A stretch of DNA of 64,000 nucleotides, taken from Superficieibacter sp. 1612_C1. GTDB taxonomy: Bacteria; Pseudomonadota; Gammaproteobacteria; Enterobacterales; Enterobacteriaceae. Both the position numbers and the translations under genes were made by a program. The notes under the pieces are model-generated. The model saw only the letters and a list, made by a program, of their open reading frames with translations, had not been told where the DNA came from and ran no database searches. This document shows, one piece after another, positions 1 through 12,027 of the stretch; within the stretch, counting starts at the first letter, position 1; each line of letters starts with the position of its first letter. The stretch covers positions 62,001-126,000 of the forward strand of contig NZ_JADGMI010000004.1 of assembly GCF_015234305.1 (NCBI RefSeq). The letters are read 5' to 3'.

Positions 1-1
1 G

Positions 2-2653
<2,652 letters not shown>

Positions 2654-2669
2654 TAATGGCAACTATAAA

Positions 2670-3233
2670 TCAGCGATGGAGGAAATTCGCCAGAAGCTGA
2701 TGCCCCTGCTCGCTGAGAATACTCTCCGGGTGAAACTGTACGCCTTCCAGATCCCACTCCCGATGCCGGATACCCATAATTTCCTGCATGTCACTCCAGG
2801 CGGTTACCTCGAAGCATTCCGGCAGCGTCGGCGGATCGATCACCAGCGAATGATAGCGCGTTACGGTCAGCGGATTGTTCAGCCCGCGAAATACACCGCT
2901 GCTGTTGTGGGTGATCGGCGAGGTTTTGCCGTGCATCACTTTTGCCGCCCGCACAATGGTCGCCCCAAATGCCTGGGCGATGGCCTGATGACCAAGGCAG
3001 ACGCCAAGGATAGGTAATCTGCCCGCATAGCAGCGGATCGTTTCCAGCGAAATACCCGCCTCATCCGGCGTACAGGGGCCGGGGGAAATGACAATCCTGC
3101 GCGGCTTAAGCGCGGCAAGTTCTGCCAGCGTCAGCTCGTCATTGCGGCGCACCAGCACCTCAGCCCCCAGTTCACTGAAGTACTGAAACAGGTTCCAGGT
3201 AAAAGAGTCGTAGTTGTCGATGATGAGCAGCAT
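2670..3233 (-). CDS. pabA: Aminodeoxychorismate synthase glutamine amidotransferase subunit PabA
   Basis: Class I glutamine amidotransferase of 187 residues. It supplies ammonia to PabB, which makes 4-amino-4-deoxychorismate on the way to p-aminobenzoate and folate. The nucleophile motif GVCLGHQ (Cys near residue 79), the oxyanion motif [11 protein letters not shown] and the His-Glu pair in GVQFHPES are all visible. The chosen ATG at 3233 gives [14 protein letters not shown], the conserved family N terminus; a start 12 bases upstream (MYHT) is possible but less likely. In E. coli, pabA and fic are transcribed together; here they are 156 bp apart. Confidence 0.96.
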   Translation of the reverse strand: MLLIIDNYDSFTWNLFQYFSELGAEVLVRRNDELTLAELAALKPRRIVISPGPCTPDEAGISLETIRCYAGRLPILGVCLGHQAIAQAFGATIVRAAKVMHGKTSPITHNSSGVFRGLNNPLTVTRYHSLVIDPPTLPECFEVTAWSDMQEIMGIRHREWDLEGVQFHPESILSEQGHQLLANFLHR

Positions 3234-3389
3234 AGTGTGGTACACGAGTGAAATAAGGCGGGTATGGTAACAAATTGCTGATAAAGCGCCACGCTGCGCG
3301 GCGGGATGACCTTTCCGTTCGCGACATTTTAGCTTAACTCCCCCGCACGGCTGCGGATATCGCCGATCCGTGCGGAGTCTTAATGGCCG

Positions 3390-3992
3390 TTATGCCGATT
3401 CACCCGCCTCGCTCACCACGTCGGCGAAAATCGCTTCCAGCGGCGCGAGATCGCCCATAGCGCCGCTCTGGTTGGCCTGCCGCCAGGCTTCGACGTCAAT
3501 ATCCCGCCAGTCGAGCACATAGCCCGCGTGGATCGCCAGCTGTTCGAAGAAGATACGCTGCGCCAGACCGTTGCCGAGGCGGAAAGGATGCAGGACGTTA
3601 ATCTCGCAGTAGTAGTGCGCCAGACGGGCGATAAATTCGCTTTTCTCCAGCCCCGTCAAATACTCCTCCTCTTCCAGCGCCTGCATCAGGGCATTGCCTT
3701 CGTTTTCGATATACTGGAAATTACAAAAACGTGTGTCGTCCTTGTAAATGTCGATCTCCCGCAGTTGCCCGGCCCAGTCGAAAACATCCTGATAGAGATG
3801 GCGGTGAATGGCGCAAAGATGCGGTAGTCCCCGAACCTGGGGCCCCAGATCAATAGTGGCCGCCCGCAACGCGGTCAGCTCATACGCCGCCTGTTCCAGG
3901 CGTTTATCCTGACGAATGCCGAGCCGGTTACGCAGCACGTTTATGCCAGGATAAAGATAAGGGTCGCGCCCGTCACCGTATTTATCGCTCAT
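3390..3992 (-). CDS. fic: Fic-domain AMP transferase (FicT toxin)
   Basis: A 200-residue Fic protein and likely toxin of a FicTA pair. Fic toxins of this group AMPylate topoisomerases or other targets in the cytoplasm. The active-site loop at residues 135-146 reads [12 protein letters not shown]. The catalytic His135 and the GNG turn are present, but the usual Asp/Glu after the Phe-x is Leu and the next Arg of the canonical GNGRxxR is Leu; the last Arg is kept. As I recall it, K-12 has a similar HPFRVGSGLAQR. The start ATG overlaps the stop region of yhfG by 11 bases, so the two are translationally coupled. Confidence 0.93.
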   Translation of the reverse strand: MSDKYGDGRDPYLYPGINVLRNRLGIRQDKRLEQAAYELTALRAATIDLGPQVRGLPHLCAIHRHLYQDVFDWAGQLREIDIYKDDTRFCNFQYIENEGNALMQALEEEEYLTGLEKSEFIARLAHYYCEINVLHPFRLGNGLAQRIFFEQLAIHAGYVLDWRDIDVEAWRQANQSGAMGDLAPLEAIFADVVSEAGESA

Positions 3993-4149
3993 AGTGCCTC
4001 CTGAGTTCCTCAAGGCGCGCCAGTGCCTCTTCCCCTGTCAACGACTGCAAAGGAATATCGACGCCCTCAAGCCGCCGGCTGGCCTGGAAATTTTCATTAC
4101 GCCGTTGTTCCCAGAGACGGGTTTTTTGTTTGTCAGTGAGCTTTTTCAT
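3982..4149 (-). CDS. yhfG: YhfG, FicA-like antitoxin of the Fic protein
   Basis: A 55-residue protein immediately upstream of fic and overlapping it. It carries the Fic-inhibition motif (S/T)xxxE(G/N) as S24-RRL-E28-G29 inside the conserved [10 protein letters not shown] stretch. In class I Fic systems this helix places the Glu next to the ATP-binding site and blocks productive ATP binding. The start at 4149 gives [14 protein letters not shown], as in E. coli YhfG; an upstream in-frame start would add 16 unrelated residues. The order antitoxin then toxin, with overlap, fits a coupled toxin-antitoxin unit. Confidence 0.92.
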   Translation of the reverse strand: MKKLTDKQKTRLWEQRRNENFQASRRLEGVDIPLQSLTGEEALARLEELRRHYER

Positions 4150-4223
4150 GCTGACCTCCCTGATTGTGCCCTTATGTGCCTCAAGTATAAGCATCATTTT
4201 CAGGTTACGCAGGGAAGCAGGAT

Positions 4224-4247
4224 GACGCGGATCGGGCGATCCGCGTC
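4224..4247. terminator. Perfect hairpin between ppiA and yhfG
   Basis: GACGCGGATCG-gg-CGATCCGCGTC forms an uninterrupted 11-bp GC-rich stem with a two-base loop. It starts 8 bases after the ppiA stop on the minus strand. No clean U tract follows (the minus-strand tail reads ATCCTGCTTCC), so it may be a weak terminator or an mRNA 3'-end stabiliser. Confidence 0.5.
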
Positions 4248-4255
4248 GGAAACGG

Positions 4256-4837
<582 letters not shown>

Positions 4838-4969
4838 TTAACGGGAGCAGCAACGAAAGCAAGTGGCTTGATTCTAAAGAGGCTTTCCCCCCCAGGCCAG
4901 CCTTTTACTTAATTTTACGATGCTGAAACAGTTGTAACTGCCTTAACGGTGTTACGCCGGATAACATAA

Positions 4970-4985
4970 TGTGATTAACATCACG
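4970..4985. promoter_or_regulatory. CRP site in the ppiA-tsgA intergenic region
   Basis: TGTGATTAACATCACG has the form TGTGA-N6-TCACG, one mismatch from the CRP consensus. It lies about 142 bp from the ppiA start and 122 bp from the tsgA start. ppiA of E. coli is known to be controlled by CRP (with CytR), which makes ppiA the likelier target. I see no unambiguous CytR operator. Confidence 0.65.
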
Positions 4986-5106
4986 ATAACGAATGTAAAC
5001 GTGCAAACTTTTTGTAATAAAGATTTAAATGCGTCACTTGATTGCATAAAATCTATCCGCCCGGCGCAAAGTCAACGCGCTTTACATATCTATTCACAGG
5101 CCAGAC

Positions 5107-6288
5107 ATGACTAACAGCAACAGAATCAAGCTCACATGGATAAGCTTTTTCTCCTATGCACTTACCGGTGCACTGGTGATTGTCACCGGAGTGGTGATGG
5201 GCGATATCGCCAACTATTTTCACCTGCCCGTTTCCAGCATGAGTAACACCTTCACTTTTCTTAACGCAGGGATCCTGATTTCTATCTTCCTGAATGCCTG
5301 GCTGATGGAAATCGTGCCGCTGAAAACGCAGCTGCGCTTTGGCTTCGTGCTGATGGTGCTGGCGGTTGCCGGACTCATGCTCAGCCATAGTCTTGCCCTC
5401 TTCTCTGCCGCCATGTTTGTGCTGGGGCTGGTGAGCGGGATTACCATGTCGATTGGTACCTTCCTCGTTACGCAGATGTATGAAGGCCGTCAGCGCGGTT
5501 CGCGCCTGCTGTTTACCGACTCCTTCTTCAGCATGGCAGGGATGATTTTCCCGATGGTCGCCGCTTACCTGCTGGCGCGTAGCATCGAATGGTACTGGGT
5601 GTATGCCTGCATCGGCCTGGTGTACGTGGCGATTTTCATCCTGACCTTCGGCTGTGAATTCCCGGCGCTGGGTAAACATGCGCCGAAAGAGAACCAGCCG
5701 GTTACGCGGGAAAAATGGGGCATCGGCGTTCTGTTTTTGTCCATCGCAGCGCTGTGCTACATCCTTGGCCAGTTAGGTTTCATCTCCTGGGTGCCGGAAT
5801 ATGCGAAAGCCCTCGGAATGAACCTCAACGATGGCAGTAAGCTGGTCAGCGATTTCTGGATGTCATACATGGTTGGTATGTGGGTATTCAGTTTTGTTCT
5901 GCGCTTCTTCGACCTGCAACGCATTCTGACCGTGCTGGCCGGGATAGCAACGGTACTGATGTATTTCTTCATCAAGGCCCAGCCGGAGCATATGCCGTGG
6001 TTTATTCTGACGCTTGGTTTCTTCTCCAGCGCCATCTACACCACTATCATTACCCTCGGATCGCAGCAAACTAAATTGCCGTCGCCTAAGCTGGTTAACT
6101 TTATTCTGACCTGCGGGACCATCGGCACCATGCTGACCTTTATCGTGACCGGCCCTATCGTGGCGCACAGCGGCCCACAGGCAGCGCTTTTGACGGCAAA
6201 CGGTCTTTATGCTGTGGTGTTCGTGATGTGTCTGGCGCTGGGTTTTGTCACTCGCCATCGTCAGCATACCGTGGCAACTTCGCACTAA
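5107..6288 (+). CDS. tsgA: TsgA, major facilitator superfamily transporter
   Basis: A 393-residue, about 12-helix MFS protein of the inner membrane, the same length class as TsgA/YhfC of E. coli and Salmonella. The name comes from tellurite/selenite/gold-related phenotypes; the substrate is not established. It sits directly upstream of the nirBDC-cysG operon in the same direction but is separated by a strong hairpin terminator and the FNR-dependent nir promoter, so it is probably transcribed independently. Confidence 0.93.
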   Translation: MTNSNRIKLTWISFFSYALTGALVIVTGVVMGDIANYFHLPVSSMSNTFTFLNAGILISIFLNAWLMEIVPLKTQLRFGFVLMVLAVAGLMLSHSLALFSAAMFVLGLVSGITMSIGTFLVTQMYEGRQRGSRLLFTDSFFSMAGMIFPMVAAYLLARSIEWYWVYACIGLVYVAIFILTFGCEFPALGKHAPKENQPVTREKWGIGVLFLSIAALCYILGQLGFISWVPEYAKALGMNLNDGSKLVSDFWMSYMVGMWVFSFVLRFFDLQRILTVLAGIATVLMYFFIKAQPEHMPWFILTLGFFSSAIYTTIITLGSQQTKLPSPKLVNFILTCGTIGTMLTFIVTGPIVAHSGPQAALLTANGLYAVVFVMCLALGFVTRHRQHTVATSH

Positions 6289-6297
6289 TCTTTCCCA

Positions 6298-6328
6298 CCC
6301 CTTTTCGTTCTGAAAAGGGGTTTCATTT
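6298..6328 (+). terminator. Rho-independent terminator after tsgA
   Basis: CCCCTTTTC-gttct-GAAAAGGGG is a perfect 9-bp stem ten bases after the tsgA stop, followed by the T-rich run TTTCATTTTC. It isolates tsgA from the nir operon. Confidence 0.85.
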
Positions 6329-6470
6329 TCCTCCCTCCAAATGTGTACTTCCTGTTAACTTAGGGAGTATTTGCTATTGCTTAAAAACCTCACAATTTGC
6401 CTGCAAATTAATCAAAAAAGAAAAGCCAGCATTATCCGCCACTTATAAAAATCCTGACAAATCAGTTATC

Positions 6471-6486
6471 TACCCATTAAGTAGTA
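6471..6486 (+). promoter_or_regulatory. NarL/NarP 7-2-7 site of the nirB promoter
   Basis: TACCCAT-TA-AGTAGTA is an inverted pair of heptamers with a 2-bp spacer. The first heptamer fits TACYYMT and the second, read on the other strand (TACTACT), has one mismatch. Its centre (6478.5) lies exactly 28 bp upstream of the FNR site centre. If FNR is at -41.5, this site is at -69.5, the known arrangement at the E. coli nir promoter. Confidence 0.75.
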
Positions 6487-6499
6487 GTAAAAGGCGCAT

Positions 6500-6513
6500 T
6501 TGATCTACATCAA
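6500..6513 (+). promoter_or_regulatory. FNR site of the nirB promoter
   Basis: TTGAT-ctac-ATCAA is a perfect FNR consensus, 58 bp before the nirB ATG. With class II placement at -41.5 the transcript would start near 6548. This makes nirBDC-cysG anaerobically induced, with nitrate/nitrite input through the adjacent NarL/NarP site. Confidence 0.88.
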
Positions 6514-6570
6514 TAAGTGCCGTTGCTGAATCGTTAAGGTAGACGTATTAGAATAGAAATCGAGGCAAAA

Positions 6571-9114
6571 ATGAGCAAAGTCAGACTCGCAATTATCGGT
6601 AACGGCATGGTTGGCCATCGCTTTGTTGAGGATCTCCTTGATAAAGCCCCGGCGGACCAGTTCGATATTACCGTGTTCTGTGAAGAACCCCGCATCGCCT
6701 ACGACCGCGTCCACCTGTCATCTTATTTTTCACATCATACCGCTGAAGAACTTTCGCTGGTACGCGAAGGCTTTTATGAAAAACATGGCATCAAGGTGCT
6801 GATTGGCGAACGTGCAATCACCATCAACCGCCAGGAGAAAGTCATTCACTCCAGCGCCGGGCGTACCGTCTTTTATGACAAGCTGATTATGGCGACCGGC
6901 TCCTATCCGTGGATCCCGCCGATTAAAGGATCTGAGACTCAGGACTGCTTTGTTTACCGCACTATTGAAGACCTCAATGCGATTGAAGCCTGCGCCCGTC
7001 GCAGCAAACGCGGCGCGGTAGTTGGCGGCGGCCTGCTCGGTCTGGAAGCCGCGGGCGCACTGAAAAACCTCGGCGTGGAAACCCACGTGATTGAATTCGC
7101 GCCAATGCTGATGGCGGAACAGCTGGACCAGATGGGCGGCGAGCAACTGCGCCGTAAGATCGAAAGCATGGGCGTACGCGTCCACACCAGCAAAAACACC
7201 AAAGAGATCGTCCAGGAAGGCGTTGAAGCGCGGAAAACCATGCGCTTCGCCGACGGCAGCGATCTGGAAGTCGATTTCATCGTTTTCTCAACCGGTATCC
7301 GTCCACGCGACAAATTAGCTACCCAGTGTGGCCTGGCCGTCGCACAGCGCGGCGGGATTATCATTAACGATACCTGCCAGACCTCTGACCCGGATATTTA
7401 CGCGATTGGCGAATGCGCCAGCTGGACCAACCGGGTTTACGGTCTGGTCGCGCCGGGCTACAAAATGGCGCAGGTGGCGGTTGATCATATCCTCGGCACG
7501 CCGAACATCTTTGAAGGGGCCGACCTCAGCGCCAAGCTGAAACTGCTGGGCGTGGACGTGGGCGGTATCGGCGACGCGCATGGCCGCACGCCGGGCGCAC
7601 GTAGCTATGTCTACCTGGATGAAAGCAAAGAAGTCTACAAACGTCTTATCGTCAGCCCGGATAATAAAACGCTGCTCGGCGCGGTACTGGTCGGCGACAC
7701 CAGCGATTTCGGCAACCTGCTCCAGCTGGTGCTGAACGCCATTGAACTGCCGGAAAACCCGGACGCGCTGATCCTCCCCGCTCACGCGGCGGGCGGCAAA
7801 CCGTCCATCGGCGTTGATAAACTGCCGGATAGCGCGCAAATTTGTTCCTGCTTCGACGTCACCAAAGGCATGCTGATTTCGGCCATCAATAAAGGCTGTC
7901 ATACCGTGGCCGCGCTGAAAGCAGAAACCAAAGCCGGTACCGGCTGCGGCGGCTGTATTCCGCTGGTGACTCAGGTGCTGAACGCTGAACTGGCGAAACA
8001 GGGCATCGAAGTGAACCACAACCTGTGCGAACACTTTGCCTTCTCCCGTCAGGAGCTGTACCACCTGATCCGCGTTGAGGGGATCAAATCCTTCGACGAA
8101 CTGCTGAAAAAATACGGCAAAGGCTACGGCTGCGAAGTCTGTAAACCGACCGTCGGCTCGCTGCTGGCCTCGTGCTGGAACGACTATATTCTGCAACCGG
8201 AGCACACCTCATTACAGGATACTAACGATAACTTCCTCGCTAACATCCAGAAAGACGGTACCTACTCGGTGATCCCGCGCTCTGCTGGCGGCGAAATCAC
8301 ACCGGAAGGGCTGATGGAAGTGGGCCGCATCGCCCGCGAATTTAACCTGTACACCAAAATTACCGGCTCCCAGCGTATCGGCCTGTTTGGCGCGCAGAAA
8401 GACGACCTGCCGGAAATCTGGCGTCAGTTGATCGAGGCGGGCTTCGAAACCGGACACGCCTATGCCAAAGCCCTGCGCATGGCGAAAACCTGCGTCGGCA
8501 GCACCTGGTGCCGTTACGGCGTTGGCGACAGCGTTGGCTTCGGCGTCGAGCTGGAAAACCGCTACAAGGGCATTCGTACCCCGCACAAAATGAAATTCGG
8601 CGTCTCCGGCTGTACTCGCGAATGTGCGGAAGCCCAGGGTAAAGACGTGGGCATCATCGCCACCGAAAAAGGCTGGAACCTGTACGTCTGCGGTAACGGC
8701 GGGATGAAACCGCGCCATGCGGACCTGCTGGCGGCGGATCTCGATCGCGACACGCTGCTGCACTATCTCGACCGTTTCATGATGTTCTATATCCGCACCG
8801 CCGATAAGCTGACCCGTACAGCCTCCTGGCTGGAAAGCCTTGAAGGCGGCATCGACTACGTGCGCAGCGTCATCATCGACGACAAACTTGGCATTAATAT
8901 GCAGCTTGAAGCGGAGATGGCCCGTCTGCGTGACGCGGTAATTTGCGAATGGACTGAGACCGTGAATACGCCTGCGGCGCAGGTTCGCTTCAAACACTTT
9001 ATCAATAGCGATCAGCGCGACCCGAACGTTCAGGTCGTCCCGGAACGCGCCCAGCATCGCCCGGCTACGCCGTATGAGCGTATTCCGGTCACTCTGGTGG
9101 AGGAAACCGCATGA
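6571..9114 (+). CDS. nirB: NADH-dependent nitrite reductase large subunit NirB
   Basis: An 847-residue siroheme/FAD enzyme that reduces nitrite to ammonium in the cytoplasm with NADH. Residues 1-300 form the FAD/NAD-binding pyridine nucleotide reductase part (IGNGMVG, VVGGGLLGLEAAG, CQTSDPDIYAIGECA). Around residues 425-465 is a BFD-like [2Fe-2S] region with cysteines in CSCFDVTKG and GTGCGGC. The C-terminal sulfite/nitrite reductase half carries the [4Fe-4S]-siroheme cysteines as Cys641-x5-Cys647 and Cys681-x3-Cys685. The length equals the E. coli protein. It leads the nirBDC-cysG operon, and its stop overlaps the nirD start by 4 bases. Confidence 0.98.
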   Translation: MSKVRLAIIGNGMVGHRFVEDLLDKAPADQFDITVFCEEPRIAYDRVHLSSYFSHHTAEELSLVREGFYEKHGIKVLIGERAITINRQEKVIHSSAGRTVFYDKLIMATGSYPWIPPIKGSETQDCFVYRTIEDLNAIEACARRSKRGAVVGGGLLGLEAAGALKNLGVETHVIEFAPMLMAEQLDQMGGEQLRRKIESMGVRVHTSKNTKEIVQEGVEARKTMRFADGSDLEVDFIVFSTGIRPRDKLATQCGLAVAQRGGIIINDTCQTSDPDIYAIGECASWTNRVYGLVAPGYKMAQVAVDHILGTPNIFEGADLSAKLKLLGVDVGGIGDAHGRTPGARSYVYLDESKEVYKRLIVSPDNKTLLGAVLVGDTSDFGNLLQLVLNAIELPENPDALILPAHAAGGKPSIGVDKLPDSAQICSCFDVTKGMLISAINKGCHTVAALKAETKAGTGCGGCIPLVTQVLNAELAKQGIEVNHNLCEHFAFSRQELYHLIRVEGIKSFDELLKKYGKGYGCEVCKPTVGSLLASCWNDYILQPEHTSLQDTNDNFLANIQKDGTYSVIPRSAGGEITPEGLMEVGRIAREFNLYTKITGSQRIGLFGAQKDDLPEIWRQLIEAGFETGHAYAKALRMAKTCVGSTWCRYGVGDSVGFGVELENRYKGIRTPHKMKFGVSGCTRECAEAQGKDVGIIATEKGWNLYVCGNGGMKPRHADLLAADLDRDTLLHYLDRFMMFYIRTADKLTRTASWLESLEGGIDYVRSVIIDDKLGINMQLEAEMARLRDAVICEWTETVNTPAAQVRFKHFINSDQRDPNVQVVPERAQHRPATPYERIPVTLVEETA

Positions 9115-9437
9115 GCCAGTGGCACACTATCTGCAAACTTGATGACATCATCCCGGCAACCGGCGTCTGTGCATTAGCCGGATCGGAACAGGTCGCGATT
9201 TTTCGTCCGCGAGCCGATGACCAGGTGTTTGCTATCAGCAATATCGACCCGTTTTTTAACGCCAGCGTGCTGTCACGCGGTCTGATTGCCGAACACCAGC
9301 AGGAGCTGTGGGTGGCAAGCCCGCTGAAAAAACAGCGCTTCCGCCTGCGCGACGGGCTGTGTCTGGAAGATGAGAGTTATTCGGTAAAACATTTCGATAC
9401 GCGCGTAAAAGAGGGTGCGGTTCAGATTCGGGTGTAA
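9111..9437 (+). CDS. nirD: Nitrite reductase small subunit NirD
   Basis: A 108-residue Rieske-fold subunit required for NADH-nitrite reductase activity with NirB. As is usual for NirD of enterics, the fold is recognisable but the [2Fe-2S]-binding Cys/His ligands are missing. Its ATG overlaps the nirB stop (ATGA), indicating translational coupling. Confidence 0.96.
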   Translation: MSQWHTICKLDDIIPATGVCALAGSEQVAIFRPRADDQVFAISNIDPFFNASVLSRGLIAEHQQELWVASPLKKQRFRLRDGLCLEDESYSVKHFDTRVKEGAVQIRV

Positions 9438-9457
9438 CGCTTTCCCCCTCACCCCGG

Positions 9458-9478
9458 CCCTCTCCCTCAGGGAGAGGG
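9458..9478. repeat. Dispersed palindromic repeat between nirD and nirC
   Basis: CCCTCTCCCTcAGGGAGAGGG is a 10-bp inverted repeat around one base. It is embedded in the longer context ccctcaccccggccctctccc and followed by a T-rich stretch. The same 21-base string occurs again at 53861-53881 between gntT and malQ. Such elements are common in enterobacterial intergenic regions and often yield spurious peptides of the LTPALSLRER type. Inside the nir operon it could attenuate transcription or stabilise the nirBD mRNA. Confidence 0.85.
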
Positions 9479-9531
9479 TTATTTTCGCTTTTTTTACTTT
9501 TTTATTTTTCATTACCTTCAGGATAATCAAT

Positions 9532-10338
9532 ATGTTTACCGACACGATTAACAAGTGTGCGGCCAACGCTGCGCGCATCGCACGCCTCAACAGTAATAAT
9601 CCTTTGGGCTTCTGGATAAGTTCCGCCATGGCGGGCGCTTATGTAGGACTGGGGATCATCCTCATCTTTACCCTTGGCAACCTCCTCGATCCCGCCGTGC
9701 GTCCGCTGGTGATGGGCGCGACGTTTGGCATCGCCTTAACGCTGGTCATCATCGCCGGGTCCGAGCTTTTCACCGGCCACACCATGTTCCTGACCCTTGG
9801 CGTTAAAGCGGGCACCATCAGTCAGCGCCAGATGTGGGCGATTCTGCCGCAGACCTGGCTTGGCAATTTAATCGGTTCGGTCTTCGTCGCCCTGCTTTAC
9901 CACTGGGGCGGCGGCAGCCTTCTCCCGCTGGATACCAGCCTGGTGCATACCGTCGCGCTGGCAAAAACCGCCGCGCCGGCTTCGGTGCTGTTCTTTAAAG
10001 GCGCGCTGTGCAACTGGCTGGTTTGCCTCGCGATCTGGATGGCAATTCGTACCGAAGGCGCGGCGAAATTTCTCGCTATCTGGTGGTGCCTGCTGGCCTT
10101 TATTGCCTCCGGCTATGAGCACTCTGTCGCCAATATGACGCTGTTCGCCCTCTCCTGGTTTGGCCACCATAGCGATGCCTACACGCTGGCCGGTATCGGT
10201 CATAACCTGCTGTGGGTAACGCTGGGCAATACCTTCTCCGGGGCAGTGTTTATGGGCTTAGGTTACTGGTATGCTACGCCGCGCGCCGAACGTCCAGCAC
10301 CCGCCACATCGGCCACACAAGCAACCGTCAGCCAGTAA
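9532..10338 (+). CDS. nirC: Nitrite transporter NirC (formate/nitrite transporter family)
   Basis: A 268-residue FNT-family pentameric channel of the inner membrane with six predicted transmembrane segments, passing nitrite in either direction. The ATG at 9532 gives MFTDTINKCAANAARIARLN, the conserved start. The reading frame stays open about 117 bases further upstream, but that part is translated repeat DNA (ending LTPALSLRERV) and should not be annotated as coding. It is the third gene of nirBDC-cysG. Confidence 0.96.
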   Translation: MFTDTINKCAANAARIARLNSNNPLGFWISSAMAGAYVGLGIILIFTLGNLLDPAVRPLVMGATFGIALTLVIIAGSELFTGHTMFLTLGVKAGTISQRQMWAILPQTWLGNLIGSVFVALLYHWGGGSLLPLDTSLVHTVALAKTAAPASVLFFKGALCNWLVCLAIWMAIRTEGAAKFLAIWWCLLAFIASGYEHSVANMTLFALSWFGHHSDAYTLAGIGHNLLWVTLGNTFSGAVFMGLGYWYATPRAERPAPATSATQATVSQ

Positions 10339-10351
10339 ATAAGGAACCGCC

Positions 10352-11725
10352 GTGGACCATTTGCCCATTTTTTGTCAGTTACGCGACCGTGCCTGCCTGC
10401 TCGTTGGCGGCGGCGACGTCGCTGAACGTAAAGCGCGACTACTGCTGGAAGCGGGCGCACGGCTTACGGTTAATGCACTCGCTTTTGTGCCGCAGTTTAC
10501 GGTGTGGGAAAACGCGGACATGCTCACCCTGGCGGAGGGCGAATTTGCCGAATCGCTGCTGGATGAGAGCTGGCTGGTGATTGCTGCCACGGATGACGCT
10601 GAGGTTAACCAGCGGGTCAGCGATGCTGCCGAGGCACGGCGCATTTTTTGTAACGTAGTGGATGCGCCGAAGCAGGCCAGTTTTATTATGCCGTCGATCA
10701 TCGATCGCTCGCCGCTGATGGTGGCTGTCTCCTCCGGCGGTACCTCGCCGGTGCTGGCGCGCCTGCTGCGCGAGAAGCTGGAATCCCTGCTACCGCAGCA
10801 TCTGGGTCAGGTGGCAAAATACGCCGGACAACTGCGTGCGCGGGTGAAAAAGCAGTACGCCACCATGAGCGAACGCCGTCGCTTCTGGGAAAAACTGTTT
10901 GTGAACGATCGGCTGGCACAGTCGCTGGCGAATCAGGATCGGCAGGCGATTGAGACAACAACCGAGCAACTGCTGAACGAGCCACTGGATCATCGCGGTG
11001 AAGTAGTGCTGGTGGGCGCAGGCCCTGGCGATCCGGGGCTATTAACGCTGAAAGGATTACAACAGATCCAGCAGGCGGATATCGTAGTCTATGACAGGCT
11101 GGTGTCTGACGAGATCATGAATCTGGTGCGCCGCGATGCCGACCGGGTTTTCGTCGGCAAGCGTGCGGGCTACCACTGCGTGCCACAGGAAGAAATTAAC
11201 CAGATCCTGCTGCGCGAGGCGCAAAAAGGCAAACGCGTGGTGCGTCTTAAAGGCGGCGATCCGTTTATCTTCGGGCGCGGTGGCGAAGAGCTGGAAACGC
11301 TATGCCAGGCCAATATTCCGTTCTCCGTGGTACCGGGCATTACTGCCGCCTCCGGCTGTTCCGCCTATGCCGGTATTCCCCTCACCCACCGCGATTATGC
11401 GCAAAGCGTGCGGCTGGTCACCGGACACCTGAAAACCGGCAGTGACCTGGACTGGAAAAACCTTGCGGCAGAAAAGCAGACGCTGGTGTTTTATATGGGG
11501 CTGAATCAGGCGGCCGGTATTCAGGAAAACCTGATTCATTTCGGCATGTCCGCCGTTATGCCGGTCGCGCTGGTCGAAAACGGTACCGCCGTTAAACAGC
11601 GCGTAGTCAGTGGCGTCCTTTCACAGTTAAGCGAGCTGGCACAGCACGTTGAAAGCCCGGCGTTGATTATTGTAGGCCAGGTCGTAGGGCTGCGCGACAA
11701 GCTTAACTGGTTCTCAGGCCATTGA
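10352..11725 (+). CDS. cysG: Siroheme synthase CysG (trifunctional)
   Basis: A 457-residue enzyme that converts uroporphyrinogen III to siroheme, the cofactor of NirB and sulfite reductase. The N-terminal half (about 1-150, with [15 protein letters not shown]) is the NAD-dependent dehydrogenase/ferrochelatase. The C-terminal half (about 215-457) is the SAM-dependent uroporphyrinogen III methyltransferase with [14 protein letters not shown] and the [14 protein letters not shown] loop. The start codon is GTG. It lies 13 bases after nirC, at the end of the operon, so cofactor supply rises with the nitrite reductase. Confidence 0.98.
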   Translation: MDHLPIFCQLRDRACLLVGGGDVAERKARLLLEAGARLTVNALAFVPQFTVWENADMLTLAEGEFAESLLDESWLVIAATDDAEVNQRVSDAAEARRIFCNVVDAPKQASFIMPSIIDRSPLMVAVSSGGTSPVLARLLREKLESLLPQHLGQVAKYAGQLRARVKKQYATMSERRRFWEKLFVNDRLAQSLANQDRQAIETTTEQLLNEPLDHRGEVVLVGAGPGDPGLLTLKGLQQIQQADIVVYDRLVSDEIMNLVRRDADRVFVGKRAGYHCVPQEEINQILLREAQKGKRVVRLKGGDPFIFGRGGEELETLCQANIPFSVVPGITAASGCSAYAGIPLTHRDYAQSVRLVTGHLKTGSDLDWKNLAAEKQTLVFYMGLNQAAGIQENLIHFGMSAVMPVALVENGTAVKQRVVSGVLSQLSELAQHVESPALIIVGQVVGLRDKLNWFSGH

Positions 11726-11773
11726 TAAAAATTATGCTATATCATTCATGACATCTATTTATCCAGTCATTAT

Positions 11774-11808
11774 AAAGCTGATTATTTCTTAAATCAGCTT
11801 TTATTTTT
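11774..11808 (+). terminator. Rho-independent terminator after cysG
   Basis: AAAGCTGATT-atttctta-AATCAGCTTT is a perfect 10-bp stem followed by TATTTTTTC, about 50 bases after the cysG stop. It ends the nir-cysG operon before the autotransporter. Confidence 0.88.
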
Positions 11809-12027
11809 TCTACATTTATTCATTCTATAAATTATTAAAACGCCATTACAGCGAATATTACGCTCTGCATCCCTTACCCTGCGCATAAAACATTAATAAC
11901 GCGAATATCACACAAACGCCTAATATATTGACAGGCATTGGGTATAGCGTGACAAGAGAATAAACTATTCGCTTATAAATTTATCTCAACCCCCTCCCTA
12001 TACTGCCTCTATCAGAAGGACGATATT
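11809..12027 (+). other. AT-rich upstream region of the autotransporter gene
   Basis: The sequence is clearly more AT-rich than its neighbours, in line with an acquired or H-NS-bound region. A perfect -35-like TTGACA lies at 11928-11933, but no good -10 hexamer sits 16-18 bases downstream, so I do not call a promoter. AGAAGGA at 12014-12020 is a convincing ribosome binding site for the ATG at 12028. No gene is visible. Confidence 0.5.

Noticed and set aside
3343-3375. fic terminator
   Set aside because: CCGCACGG and CCGTGCGG are complementary but 17 bases apart, and no T run follows on the minus strand.
7315-9057. Long antisense open frames inside nirB (296 and 281 codons)
   Set aside because: They mirror the strong codon bias of nirB, have no ribosome binding site or recognisable domain, and nirB itself is certain.
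9415-9531. Longer N terminus for nirC
   Set aside because: The added 39 residues are translated repeat DNA, and the ATG at 9532 gives the conserved family N terminus and length.
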